This document shows, one piece after another, positions 1-7,695 of a stretch of DNA of 42,216 nt (positions are counted from its first letter, which is position 1; every line of letters starts with the position of its first letter). The notes under the pieces are model-generated. The model saw only the letters and a list, made by a program, of their open reading frames with translations, did not search any database and had not been told where the DNA came from. Source of the DNA: Gammaproteobacteria bacterium (GTDB lineage: Bacteria > Pseudomonadota > Gammaproteobacteria > UBA9214); contig JAOUBY010000012.1 of the NCBI GenBank assembly GCA_029860045.1, positions 1-42,216 on the forward strand, written 5' to 3'. The position numbers were made by a program, and so were the translations under genes.

Positions 1-576
1 GTCCTTGGTGTAGAGGCCGCGGTTTTTCAGAAACTGCTTGTCGGGCTGTTCGACGTTGATATACACGCCGAGGTATTCGCCATTGACGTACAGCTTGACC
101 CAGGCAGCCAGCCCCGGGTTGTAGCCGCTGCTGGAAGCGGCTGCGGCCACGCGGTTCAGGTACCAGGCAAAGCCTTCGGCCACCACGTCGACGTCATCGC
201 CGTTTTCCAGGCTGAGCTTCTTCACCCCGTTCCACTTGGAAACAGCGCGGGGGTCCGTGTCTGCGTACTCATTGATGTCGATTTTCAGGCTGACCTTGTT
301 GCCGAGTGGATCCGCCGACTTGCGGCGTACCGACACCAGGACCGGGTCCGGTTCATCCACGTCGCCGTCTGCCCAGAACAGGGCCGGCACCTCGATGCTA
401 AAGGTCTTGTCGCCCCTGACCTTGCTCCAGTCCCCGTTGTCCATATCGAGGTTGAGCGTGATCATTTGCAGCGGGTTATATATCTCCGGCCAGTCATAGG
501 CGCTGGCAGGGTTGGCTGTGAAGGCAATCAGGGTGATCGCCAGCAGCCTGCCCAATCGGGCGGGTTGATTCTTCAT
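1..576 (-). CDS. CotH-family secreted protein kinase-like protein, N-terminal part (3' end outside window)
   Basis: The gene starts at an ATG at 576 and runs off the left edge, so only about 192 residues are visible. It opens with a Sec signal peptide (MKNQPARLGRLLAITLIAFT, then ANPASA before the mature YDWPEIYNP). The mature part starts with beta-rich sequence (LQMITLNLDMDNGDW) and reaches the motif WVKLYVNGEYLGVYINVEQ followed by DKQFLKNRGLYTKD. This is the typical CotH segment in which a Gly-x-Tyr element precedes E-x-x-D and a phenylalanine-rich helix. CotH proteins are atypical kinases that phosphorylate proteins outside the cytoplasm; Bacillus CotH modifies spore-coat proteins. The catalytic core lies beyond the window, so activity cannot be judged. 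A GGAG ribosome site lies about 12 nt upstream. It follows the dockerin gene after a 153-nt AT-rich gap, in the same direction as the VTC/DUF4956 genes, a known association of CotH proteins. Confidence 0.82.
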   Translation of the reverse strand, partial: MKNQPARLGRLLAITLIAFTANPASAYDWPEIYNPLQMITLNLDMDNGDWSKVRGDKTFSIEVPALFWADGDVDEPDPVLVSVRRKSADPLGNKVSLKIDINEYADTDPRAVSKWNGVKKLSLENGDDVDVVAEGFAWYLNRVAAAASSSGYNPGLAAWVKLYVNGEYLGVYINVEQPDKQFLKNRGLYTKD

Positions 577-729
577 GATATTTTTCTCCAGTTATTTATG
601 TTTATTGTTTATTAATTATTGTTAAACAGCAGGTTGGCGGTATTGAGAATAGGAAACTTCCAAATACCCGGCAATTGTACCAAGGTACAGCCATGCAGAA
701 ACCCTACATTTTAAGAAGTTATCATGTGC
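577..729. other. AT-rich leader between dockerin gene and CotH gene
   Basis: No gene fits here. On the minus strand the 60 bases before the CotH start are very AT-rich and contain a 14-base element (610-623) that matches 13 of 14 positions in the leader of the VTC gene (3962-3975). A short perfect inverted repeat, TGTACC-AA-GGTACA, sits at 676-689. I see no rho-independent terminator after the dockerin gene, so read-through into the CotH gene is possible. I found no convincing -35/-10 pair. Confidence 0.5.
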
Positions 730-2406
730 TTACAGGCGGCCACTGTAGTACGGACAGGCGGCTGCCTTTGAGGCGGCAGCCGAGCGCGCCTCCCCCCCGG
801 CCCCGGGAGGACATCCCAGCAGGTCAAGATCTTCGCGATCGACCTGCCCGTCATGATTGAGATCGGCCGCGGCCGGACAGAACAACCCGTGACCGGTATC
901 AATATGGTGCCGGATTAGCTCGCCATCGCGCTTGTCGATACGGCCATCACCATCCACATCCCCCGCCAGGGACTGGAAGTCATCACGAATGTAGATCAGC
1001 CGGCACTTTGAAAGACCGTTGCATTCGCCCATGTGGAAGGCACCGCCGTCCGGCATCTGGGTTACTGCCTCGTGCTTCTCTCCGGCGAAACGTTTTCCCC
1101 CGGGCTTGTAGTCCGGGTTTTTCTCCTTGATCCGGTCAGGCGCGGTGATCCTGCAAGGCGTGTTTTCCCTGAACACGCGTGCCAGGTCAAAGCGCCGGCT
1201 GGGCCGGTACTCGCGCTGCACGATATCGGCAGCCGTGACCGGCCACTTGTAACCAAAGAACTTGGTCTTGACCAGCAGCAGACCGGACTCCTCGGTGACC
1301 GACAGATAATCGGCAGCGGTGACGCGCATTTTCCTGTTGCCGGGGAATGCCCCGTCCGGGGAGAAATCCAGCGAGGCGATGTGAACAGCCGTAGCAACCT
1401 GATCCGGCGAGCGTGTATCGATCTCGTCAAGCCGGAATACCTCTGTGATCCCGTCACTGTCAAAGTTGCAGGCCTCCGCTCCCGGATGCTGCGTATTCAG
1501 CAGGTTGGCCAGGTTCTTGTGCGGCTTGGTGAAGATGTAGGCACTGTGGCTGGCATCCGGCTCACGCACCACGGCGAGTGCCTCGGCATCGTAACGACCC
1601 TCGAGGGATTCCAGCCCGGACAGGGCAAATTCACCACACGGCCTGTCCCCGCAACGCTCGGGATAGCGGTAGCGGATGATTTCCGTTCCGGTAATGCCGC
1701 GCTTGCGTGCCTCTCCCATCGAGTCCGGCTCGGGCATGCGCCAGATGGCCGGCAGGCGTTTTGGGTCCGGGTCGGAAACCTGGTCCAGCCACAGCCAGTT
1801 CGGGCCGCGGGCCAGGCAGGCCTGGCGGTTATCCGCGGGCGAGACCTTCTTCGTGACATCCTGCAGGCTGCCCTCGCCAAGACGACACTGCTGCTTGTTC
1901 GATCCATAGCGCTCGAAGCGCACGCAGGCATTGCGCCCCTTGAGATTCATGCCGGTGTCGGCCAGGTAGATCATGTGCCTGCCTTTGGCATCGATGGCCG
2001 TGGCCATGTCCTCTGCATCACGCGGATGCCGGCCGTGCAGGGAAATGTCGGCCAGCAGGATGGTGTCACCGGGCTTTGTGGTCAGCAGCGACAGGCGCGC
2101 CTTGTCTTCCTCGTGAGCCCATAACAGCGGATAGCCACTGCCATCGTCCAGCCCGGCGCGTGCCAGCCCGGATACCTCGTTGATGGTGCGCGTGGAACCG
2201 TCTGCTGTTTGCTGCGTGGCGCGCACCTCGACCAGCGGCTGCGCGACACATTCCTCGCCGCTGACCGCAAGCCCTGCCGCGCCGGCCGGCAACGACAGCC
2301 AGGCAAGCCCCAGCCAGGCACATCGCAGGAGGCAGATTGAATTTCGGATACAGGACAAACCGGGGTAATTACAGGGTCGCAGACGCCGTGTACTAATAGT
2401 CCACAT
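730..2406 (-). CDS. Secreted propeller-like protein with C-terminal type I dockerin module
   Basis: 558 residues from the ATG at 2406, which overlaps the stop of the DUF4956 gene. A hydrophobic stretch near residues 27-45 (LLRCAWLGLAWLSLPAGAAG) looks like a signal peptide; its 25-residue lead is long, so the true start may be internal. The middle carries repeated blocks such as EVSGLARAG, RDAEDMATAI, IYLADTGMN, YDAEALAVV and AYIFTKPHK. These resemble secreted esterase/phytase-like beta-propeller proteins, though I cannot assign an activity. The C-terminus has two calcium-loop repeats, DVDGDGRIDKRD at 483-494 and DLNHDGQVDRED at 515-526, spaced as in a type I dockerin. Dockerins bind cohesin modules, but no cohesin is visible in this window. 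Tight linkage to the VTC, DUF4956 and CotH genes suggests a role on the outside of the cell in the same process. The domain call is firm for the dockerin and weaker for the propeller. Confidence 0.72.
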   Translation of the reverse strand: MWTISTRRLRPCNYPGLSCIRNSICLLRCAWLGLAWLSLPAGAAGLAVSGEECVAQPLVEVRATQQTADGSTRTINEVSGLARAGLDDGSGYPLLWAHEEDKARLSLLTTKPGDTILLADISLHGRHPRDAEDMATAIDAKGRHMIYLADTGMNLKGRNACVRFERYGSNKQQCRLGEGSLQDVTKKVSPADNRQACLARGPNWLWLDQVSDPDPKRLPAIWRMPEPDSMGEARKRGITGTEIIRYRYPERCGDRPCGEFALSGLESLEGRYDAEALAVVREPDASHSAYIFTKPHKNLANLLNTQHPGAEACNFDSDGITEVFRLDEIDTRSPDQVATAVHIASLDFSPDGAFPGNRKMRVTAADYLSVTEESGLLLVKTKFFGYKWPVTAADIVQREYRPSRRFDLARVFRENTPCRITAPDRIKEKNPDYKPGGKRFAGEKHEAVTQMPDGGAFHMGECNGLSKCRLIYIRDDFQSLAGDVDGDGRIDKRDGELIRHHIDTGHGLFCPAAADLNHDGQVDREDLDLLGCPPGAGGEARSAAASKAAACPYYSGRL

Positions 2407-3073
2407 CTTGTTTTGCGGCGATCAGGGTCACATCCGAGACGCCATCCGTCTTGCCGATGGCGGTGGCAAATGCTGCCGTATCAGCACCTTTCTTCAGGGC
2501 GATATCAAACGTCAGTGTCAGGTGCCTACCATCCCCCGAGGGCTCCAGGTGCAACACGCTGGAGCGCTTTGCAAACTCATTGATCTTTTCAAGGTAGGAA
2601 CCGGAATCGGCTTCCTGGTCGAACAGGAAACGCAGCACGAACTCGCTCTTGTAGGTCGAACCGAAATTGGTCTTGTACATGACCAGCGCGATCAGGCTGA
2701 TAAACACACAACTGCTGACGGCCAGGAAATAGCTGCTGGTACCGGCGGCCATACCCTCTGCCAGCGCCGCAAATACAAATGCGGTGTCCTTGGTGTCCTT
2801 TACCACCGTTCTGAAGCGGATAATTGATAAAGCGCCGACCATTGCGAAGGCACGGGCGAGACTGGAGCCAATCACCATCATCACCACCGCGACAATGGCT
2901 GCCACGAATACCAGCGTCAGGGTAAATGACTGCGAGTAGGAAAGCCCCTTGTGGGTATAGCGGTACACATAGGCAACCACCACGCCCAATACCAGCGCCA
3001 GCACCATGTTGAGCAACATTTCAGCCGGCGCATAGGTACCGGCACCGGCAGAAAGCGAGAACAAATCATCCAT
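2393..3073 (-). CDS. DUF4956 family integral membrane protein
   Basis: 226 residues. The N-terminal two thirds contain about four membrane segments (roughly 18-37, 51-72, 75-92 and 113-132). The conserved family stretch MVGALSIIRFRTVVKDTKDTAF lies between the third and fourth. A soluble C-terminal ferredoxin-like domain follows, with FVLRFLF, SGDGRHLTLTFDIALKKG and a final GVSDVTLIAAK strand. DUF4956 proteins have no established biochemical role but are repeatedly found beside VTC-domain and CotH genes, as here. The gene starts 53 nt after the VTC stop and its stop overlaps the dockerin start, which indicates one transcript. A role in the membrane step of polymer synthesis or export would fit the context but is inference. 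Confidence 0.88.
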   Translation of the reverse strand: MDDLFSLSAGAGTYAPAEMLLNMVLALVLGVVVAYVYRYTHKGLSYSQSFTLTLVFVAAIVAVVMMVIGSSLARAFAMVGALSIIRFRTVVKDTKDTAFVFAALAEGMAAGTSSYFLAVSSCVFISLIALVMYKTNFGSTYKSEFVLRFLFDQEADSGSYLEKINEFAKRSSVLHLEPSGDGRHLTLTFDIALKKGADTAAFATAIGKTDGVSDVTLIAAKQDVDY

Positions 3074-3126
3074 TGCTGTCAGTCCTGGTCGGGAGCAACG
3101 GAAAGTATATAAAGATGCGGCACACG

Positions 3127-3918
3127 TTAATCAAGCCGGGGCACCAGGTTCCATGCATCGATACCCTTGCAGACCTTGGATACCGAAACCCGTTTCAACT
3201 GGTAGCTACGGATAATGCGATGGAACCACGGTGGTATCTGCGAACTGAACTTCACTTCCATCACCGTGTACCCACGCAGCAGCGCACGCCGCCTGCTTCG
3301 GTCATCGGGATAAAGGTTGTCCGTGTGCATACCATGCAGGTTGTCATCGAAGGTGAGACGAAAATCGGGACTGAAGCGGCTCACGTAAGGCCGACGCAGG
3401 TAATCGATGAGCATCACCGGCCTGATGGACTTGCGCAGGTAATCGTAGTGGAAGCGGTCCCGCACGTGCCCGGGCTCGGCCTGCCTGAGCAACTTGCGTG
3501 TGATATCGGATTCGTGTCTGGTAAACAGGCCGTCCTCGCCCGGAAGCATCGGCACACGCTTCTTGAATACCTTCTGGTTGTGGCGCCCCTTGATCTCCAG
3601 AAAGGCATCGCAAGCCTCCTGTGGATCATTGGTATAGGTCCGCAGGCGGAACTTGGCACGATGGGTCAGCCCGTCGATCTTGTCGTAGTAGCAGGAATAG
3701 GACGGGTCATCGAAATAGAGACTGCGCACCACGTATTTCCGCTCCGGCTTGTCCACCACAACCGGGTCCGGCTGCAGGAAATGACCGAGCTCACCCTCAA
3801 TCGCATCACGCAGCGGCTGGTTGAGAATGTATTTGAATTCGAAACGCAGGAACTCGCGCTGTGGTGCAGCTGCACTACTGATGACAGGGGTCAGTTCCGG
3901 CTTGATCCGGGCACTCAT
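3127..3918 (-). CDS. VTC-domain protein, polyphosphate-polymerase-like
   Basis: 263 residues, the usual size of a stand-alone bacterial VTC domain, with no membrane segment or signal peptide, so it is probably cytoplasmic. The VTC fold is a tunnel of beta strands lined by basic residues that, in yeast Vtc4, makes polyphosphate from ATP. The matching strands are visible in order: RFEFKY (E27, K29), VRSLYFDD (R65), KFRLRTY (K89, R91, R93), FLEIKGR (E108, K110), FKKRV (K119-R121), MLIDYLRRPY, RLTFDDNL, VMEVKF (E221, K223) and a final SVSKVCKG. All alternating charged tunnel positions seem to be kept, so it is probably active. Whether the product is inorganic polyphosphate or another phosphate polymer is unknown. 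The ATG at 3918 has AGGA about 14 nt upstream. It heads the VTC-DUF4956-dockerin run, downstream of Pho-box-like sites. Confidence 0.88.
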   Translation of the reverse strand: MSARIKPELTPVISSAAAPQREFLRFEFKYILNQPLRDAIEGELGHFLQPDPVVVDKPERKYVVRSLYFDDPSYSCYYDKIDGLTHRAKFRLRTYTNDPQEACDAFLEIKGRHNQKVFKKRVPMLPGEDGLFTRHESDITRKLLRQAEPGHVRDRFHYDYLRKSIRPVMLIDYLRRPYVSRFSPDFRLTFDDNLHGMHTDNLYPDDRSRRRALLRGYTVMEVKFSSQIPPWFHRIIRSYQLKRVSVSKVCKGIDAWNLVPRLD

Positions 3919-3934
3919 TTCTTATAATTCCTGT

Positions 3935-3953
3935 ACATTTCCATGGGAAATGT
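3935..3953 (-). promoter_or_regulatory. Perfect hairpin in the VTC leader next to the ribosome binding site
   Basis: Eight-base arms ACATTTCC and GGAAATGT are separated by three bases. The hairpin ends 16 nt before the VTC start codon, just upstream of the AGGA site. It could influence translation or mRNA stability. No function can be proven from sequence. Confidence 0.4.
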
Positions 3954-3982
3954 TTGGTTTATATTGATTATTGTTGTTTTTA

Positions 3983-4044
3983 ACTATCAATCAGCTACGT
4001 GACATTCCACATAACAGGAATAGATAATGTCATATTTCTGTAAC
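3983..4044 (-). promoter_or_regulatory. Pho-box-like sites and candidate promoter of the VTC-DUF4956-dockerin operon
   Basis: On the plus strand 4027-4044 reads ATGTCAT-ATTT-CTGTAAC. This matches the PhoB consensus of two CTGTCAT/C heptamers with a 4-base AT-rich spacer at 12 of 14 heptamer positions, but it points away from the VTC gene. On the minus strand a second, looser pair, CTGTTAT and ATGTCAC (4017-4011 and 4005-3999), has a 5-base instead of a 4-base spacer. It is followed after 10 bases by GATAGT (3988-3983), a fair -10 element. PhoB boxes commonly replace the -35 at this distance. Phosphate-starvation control of the operon is therefore plausible but unproven. Confidence 0.4.
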
Positions 4045-4083
4045 AAAGGAAAGCTGCCCGAAGGTACAGGCGGCCAAACGGGA

Positions 4084-5232
4084 TCAGAAGGTGAACTGCA
4101 GGCGGGCCTGGGTGATATGGGGCTTGTCGGAACCAAGGACATCCCCGTCGTCATCGGCCAGGCGGTCGTTCGAGACCCGGACATGGTTCAGCATCAGCCG
4201 GGCATGGCGATTGATATACCAGTTCAGCCCGAGCGTGACGTTCTGCTCCCTGCCCCCCGAAACAGCGTGGGTATCATTCAGGTCCAGCTGACTGTAGCGA
4301 AGCGCCAGTTCCCAGGCACCCCATTGGTGTTTCGGCTTGATGCGGCCCGGCGCGGCCTTGCGCGCCTTGTAGGCACGTGACTCCCCGGTTACAACCCAGC
4401 TTGCATAGCCATACCAGCCCTGGAAATTCAGGTCGTCATTTCCACCATCACGCTGCAGATTCGCCTGTACGTACTCGGCCTGGAAGGACAGGTTGTTCCT
4501 GATTGCCAGCAGTTCTGTCCCGTACAGCCAGACAGCCTGTGTATTTTTTATTTTTCCGGTATTGGCATACTTGATAATGGAGAGATGTGACTCCGGCCGG
4601 GCACTGTATTTCACCTCGCCCGCGGACCCCGTGTCATGGCGGGATAGTGCCAGCCCGAGGTGCAGGATACCCTCGGTATTTAGCGGCAAGGCATAGGTCA
4701 CGCGCCCGGTAACATCCCAGCGACCGTCGTCGTCATCGTTTGTATAGTCCTCATGGCTCTCGCCAAACACCCCGGCCGCGGCTGTCCAGCGGCCTGTCGA
4801 ATGACGGAACCCCGCACCCAGCTTGCGGCCCGGGGCAAACTCGCCCGGCAATGCCCTTTCCATGAAGGTAATGCGATTGGAACTGGTCAATTCCTCCAGA
4901 CCGAAAGGTTCGCGATACTGGCCCAGGATCAGACGGCTCCCTGTTGTGGGATCATAGGCCAGCCAGGCATCCTTGATTTCGGACCCCTTGCCTGCAAACT
5001 CAACGCTGAAATCATATTCCCAGTTGCTGAACAACACACCTTCCGCCTCAAGCCGGATACGCCGCAGTTCATGGTCATCGTCCAGTGAATTCCTGTCCTC
5101 GGAATAGCTGGCAACATCGAACATCAGGCGGCCGCCAGGCTTGAAGGTAAATGTTTCTGCATCAGCAAACACAACCACGGGAACGAGCAGGAAAATAGCG
5201 ACGAGGAACCGTGGTGTCAGTCTTTTTTGCAT
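4084..5232 (-). CDS. OprO/OprP-type outer-membrane porin (Porin_O_P family)
   Basis: 382 residues. A signal peptide (MQKRLTPRFLVAIFLLVPVV, cut after FADA) is followed by the conserved start TFKPGGRLMFDVASY. Next come ELRRIRLEAEGVLFSNWEYDFSVEFAG, GSRLILGQYREPFGLEELTSSNRITFMERA and many alternating beta strands. It ends ARLQFTF with a terminal phenylalanine, as expected for a BamA-assembled barrel. The RxGQ/K-ePFgLe block and the AFxPgRxxG-like turn (EFAPGRKLGAG) are typical of the Pseudomonas phosphate/pyrophosphate porins OprP and OprO. The family also includes porins of unknown specificity, and I cannot confirm the arginine ladder from sequence alone. The gene lies just upstream of the VTC gene, with 165 nt between them. 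Substrate specificity for phosphate or polyphosphate is inferred from family and neighbours. Confidence 0.85.
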   Translation of the reverse strand: MQKRLTPRFLVAIFLLVPVVVFADAETFTFKPGGRLMFDVASYSEDRNSLDDDHELRRIRLEAEGVLFSNWEYDFSVEFAGKGSEIKDAWLAYDPTTGSRLILGQYREPFGLEELTSSNRITFMERALPGEFAPGRKLGAGFRHSTGRWTAAAGVFGESHEDYTNDDDDGRWDVTGRVTYALPLNTEGILHLGLALSRHDTGSAGEVKYSARPESHLSIIKYANTGKIKNTQAVWLYGTELLAIRNNLSFQAEYVQANLQRDGGNDDLNFQGWYGYASWVVTGESRAYKARKAAPGRIKPKHQWGAWELALRYSQLDLNDTHAVSGGREQNVTLGLNWYINRHARLMLNHVRVSNDRLADDDGDVLGSDKPHITQARLQFTF

Positions 5233-5259
5233 ACGGCCGTTCGTTCCTGCTGCCAGTGG

Positions 5260-5306
5260 TTTAGTTAATCTACGCTATCACAGAATTCACACTCTGATTA
5301 ACTAAA
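5260..5306. repeat. 11-bp inverted repeat upstream of the porin gene
   Basis: Arms TTTAGTTAATC (5260-5270) and GATTAACTAAA (5296-5306) are perfect reverse complements separated by 25 bases, 28 nt upstream of the porin start. The spacing allows an operator for a dimeric regulator or a leader stem. I see no matching Pho box here. Confidence 0.5.
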
Positions 5307-5313
5307 AAATTCC

Positions 5314-5470
5314 CGTCATTGCGAGCGCGATGTACAGGGACATGGCTGCGAAGCGGCCATGTAATTACATCCGCGGGAGGCAGGAAGCCGGGAGCGGCCA
5401 GCAAAGCAATCTCGTAACCAGAGTGCAAATGTCAGGAGATTGCTTCGTCGCCTCGCGACTCGCAATGACG
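5314..5470 (+). repeat. MITE/REP-like repeat, intact copy A
   Basis: This is a 157-bp non-coding element bounded by perfect 12-bp terminal inverted repeats (CGTCATTGCGAG at 5314-5325 and CTCGCAATGACG at 5459-5470). Inside are two further hairpins: ACATGGC/GCCATGT around 5339-5361, and AAGCAATCTC/GAGATTGCTT at 5404-5413 and 5436-5445. Related copies occur at 9047-9112 and, inverted, at 34305-34423. It fills most of the 323-bp gap between the porin and pnp genes. The terminal repeats without an ORF suggest a non-autonomous element moved by a transposase encoded elsewhere. Confidence 0.78.
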
Positions 5471-5496
5471 ACACACCGGGATTTCCTGGATACAGA

Positions 5497-5524
5497 CAAA
5501 CAAAAGGGGCCTTACGGCCCCTTT
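5497..5524 (-). terminator. Rho-independent terminator of the rpsO-pnp transcript
   Basis: Nine-base GC-rich stem (AAAGGGGCC at 5503-5511 with GGCCCCTTT at 5516-5524) with a 4-base loop. On the minus strand it is followed by TTTTGTTTGT. It lies 32 nt after the pnp stop. Confidence 0.9.
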
Positions 5525-5555
5525 CTGATTACATGCTGTTTAGCAGTGCCGGTAA

Positions 5556-7634
5556 CTAGTCCTGACCGACTGCCTTCATGCTCAGGCGAATGCGGCCCTG
5601 CTTGTCGACCTCCAGCACCTTGACCTTGACCACGTCACCCTCGGACAGCTTGTCGCTGACATTCTGCACGCGCTCCTCGCAGATCTGCGAGATGTGCACC
5701 AGGCCATCCTTGCCGGGCAGGATGGTGACAAACGCACCGAAGTCCATCAGCTTGGCAACCTTGCCGTCGTAGATGGTACCGACCTCGACATCGGCGGTGA
5801 TCTGTTCGATGCGACGACGCGCCTCGTTACCCGCATCCAGGTCAACTGAAGCAATCTTGATAGTACCGGTATCGTCGATATCGATATTTGCGCCCGTTTC
5901 ATCCTGTATGGAGCGAATCGTTGCGCCGCCCTTGCCGATCACGTCGCGGATCTTGTCCGGGTTGATTTTTATGGTGATGTAACGCGGCGCGAACTCGGAA
6001 ACGTCAGCGCGCGGCGCTTCAATCGCCTTGTTCATCTCACCGAGGATGTGCATACGCCCGGCATTGGCCTGCGCCAGTGCCTTTTCCATAATCTCTTTCG
6101 TAATACCCTGGATCTTGATGTCCATCTGCAGCGCGGTCACACCATTACTGGTACCGGCAACCTTGAAGTCCATGTCACCAAGGTGATCTTCGTCACCGAG
6201 GATATCAGTCAGCACGGCATAATCATCGCCTTCCTTGATCAGACCCATGGCAACACCGGCGACCGGTGCACTGATGGGCACACCGGCATCCATCATCGAC
6301 AGGCTGCTGCCGCAGACACTGGCCATGGAACTGGAACCGTTGGATTCCGTAATCTCGGAAACTATGCGGATGGTGTACGGGAAGCCTTCCTTTGCCGGCA
6401 TCACGGCGCTGACGCCGCGCTTGGCCAGCTTGCCATGACCGACTTCACGGCGCTTGGTGCCGCCGACACGGCCGGTCTCGCCTACGCAATAGGGCGGGAA
6501 GTTGTAGTGCAGCATGAACTGTTCCTTGCTGTTACCGGACAGTGAATCAATCAGCTGCGCATCGCGCTCGGTACCCAGCGTGGTCACTACCAGTGCCTGG
6601 GTCTCGCCGCGGGTAAACAGTGCGGAACCGTGTGCACGCGGCAGTACGCCGGTACGAACCGTGATCGGGCGTACCGTCGAGGTATCACGGCCATCGATAC
6701 GGGGCTCACCGGACAGGATACGTCCACGCACGGTCTTTTTCTCGAGCTTGCCAACCGCGCCCTTCACTTCATCGGCGCTGTAGCCGTCTTCGCTGGCCAG
6801 TTCCTCGACCAGTGCGGAACGTACGTTACCCATGGCACCGTAACGCTCCAGCTTGTCGGCGATCTTGTAGGCCTCGGTGATGCGGTCGGTACCGGCGGAT
6901 GCCACGGCGTCCATCAGTGCCGTGTTCTCTTCCGGTGCGTTCCATTCCATGGCCGGTGTATTCACTTCCGCGGCAAGCTCGTTAACGGCCTTGATGACGG
7001 CCTGCTGCTGCTCGTGGCCATACACTACCGAACCCAGCATGATGTCTTCCGACAACTGTTTCGCCTCGGACTCCACCATCAGCACCGCGCTCTCGGTGCC
7101 GGACACTATGAGGTCAAGCTCGGAAGCCTCCATCTGCTCGGTCGTCGGATTAAGCACGTAGTTACCATCAATATAAGCGACGCGAGCCGCACCGATCGGG
7201 CCGGCAAACGGCAGGCCGGATATCGACATGGCGGCAGAGGCACCGATCATGGCCGGAATATCCGGCGGGACCAGCGGGTCGTAGGAGATGACGGTCAGTA
7301 TGACCTGGACTTCATGGTAGAAACCTTTCGGGAACAGCGGACGCAGCGGGCGATCAACGAGTCGGCACATCAATGTTTCGGCTTCACTCGGACGGCCTTC
7401 GCGGCGGAAGAAGTTACCAGGGATCTGGCCGGCGGCGTAGCCCTTTTCCTGGTAATCCACCGTGAGCGGGAAAAAGTCGCGGCCTTCAGCAGCCTTTTTG
7501 TCACCGACTACGGTTGCGAGCACCTGTGTATCACCCATGCTGACAATGACCGCACTACACTGACGGGCGATCTCCCCGGTTTCCAGTGTGACTGTCTGGT
7601 CACCGAACTGGAAAGATTTTTTAATTGAGCTCAC
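5556..7634 (-). CDS. pnp: Polyribonucleotide nucleotidyltransferase (PNPase)
   Basis: 692 residues, close to the 711 of E. coli. PNPase degrades RNA 3' to 5' using phosphate and is part of the RNA degradosome. Domains in order: first RNase PH domain (about 10-140, with [20 protein letters not shown]), the helical linker domain, second RNase PH domain (about 310-460, with [17 protein letters not shown]), a KH domain ([24 protein letters not shown], about 550-610) and an S1 domain ([19 protein letters not shown] to [12 protein letters not shown]). The start codon is GTG at 7634 with AGGAA about 11 nt upstream. The gene follows rpsO by 61 nt, the standard arrangement. A hairpin in that gap may correspond to the leader that RNase III and PNPase use for autoregulation in enterics. 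Confidence 0.98.
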   Translation of the reverse strand: MSSIKKSFQFGDQTVTLETGEIARQCSAVIVSMGDTQVLATVVGDKKAAEGRDFFPLTVDYQEKGYAAGQIPGNFFRREGRPSEAETLMCRLVDRPLRPLFPKGFYHEVQVILTVISYDPLVPPDIPAMIGASAAMSISGLPFAGPIGAARVAYIDGNYVLNPTTEQMEASELDLIVSGTESAVLMVESEAKQLSEDIMLGSVVYGHEQQQAVIKAVNELAAEVNTPAMEWNAPEENTALMDAVASAGTDRITEAYKIADKLERYGAMGNVRSALVEELASEDGYSADEVKGAVGKLEKKTVRGRILSGEPRIDGRDTSTVRPITVRTGVLPRAHGSALFTRGETQALVVTTLGTERDAQLIDSLSGNSKEQFMLHYNFPPYCVGETGRVGGTKRREVGHGKLAKRGVSAVMPAKEGFPYTIRIVSEITESNGSSSMASVCGSSLSMMDAGVPISAPVAGVAMGLIKEGDDYAVLTDILGDEDHLGDMDFKVAGTSNGVTALQMDIKIQGITKEIMEKALAQANAGRMHILGEMNKAIEAPRADVSEFAPRYITIKINPDKIRDVIGKGGATIRSIQDETGANIDIDDTGTIKIASVDLDAGNEARRRIEQITADVEVGTIYDGKVAKLMDFGAFVTILPGKDGLVHISQICEERVQNVSDKLSEGDVVKVKVLEVDKQGRIRLSMKAVGQD

Positions 7635-7672
7635 GGATTTGGTTCCTTTGTTGAAAAGGGTTTCGTTCAGGC

Positions 7673-7690
7673 GCAGTGCGACAGCACTGC
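7673..7690 (-). promoter_or_regulatory. Hairpin in the rpsO-pnp gap (possible RNase III processing site)
   Basis: GCAGTGC and GCACTGC pair perfectly around a 4-base loop, directly after the rpsO stop. No T-run follows, so it is not a normal terminator. In E. coli this gap holds the pnp leader stem cut by RNase III; equivalence here is inference. Confidence 0.5.
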
Positions 7691-7695
7691 AACGA

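Noticed and set aside
3073-3927. Plus-strand open frame opposite the VTC gene
   Set aside because: The minus-strand frame carries the full VTC motif set; the opposite frame has no family features.
5233-5313. Pho box directly upstream of the porin gene
   Set aside because: A single CTGTGAT heptamer is present, but the second heptamer at the 11-base period matches only 2 of 7.
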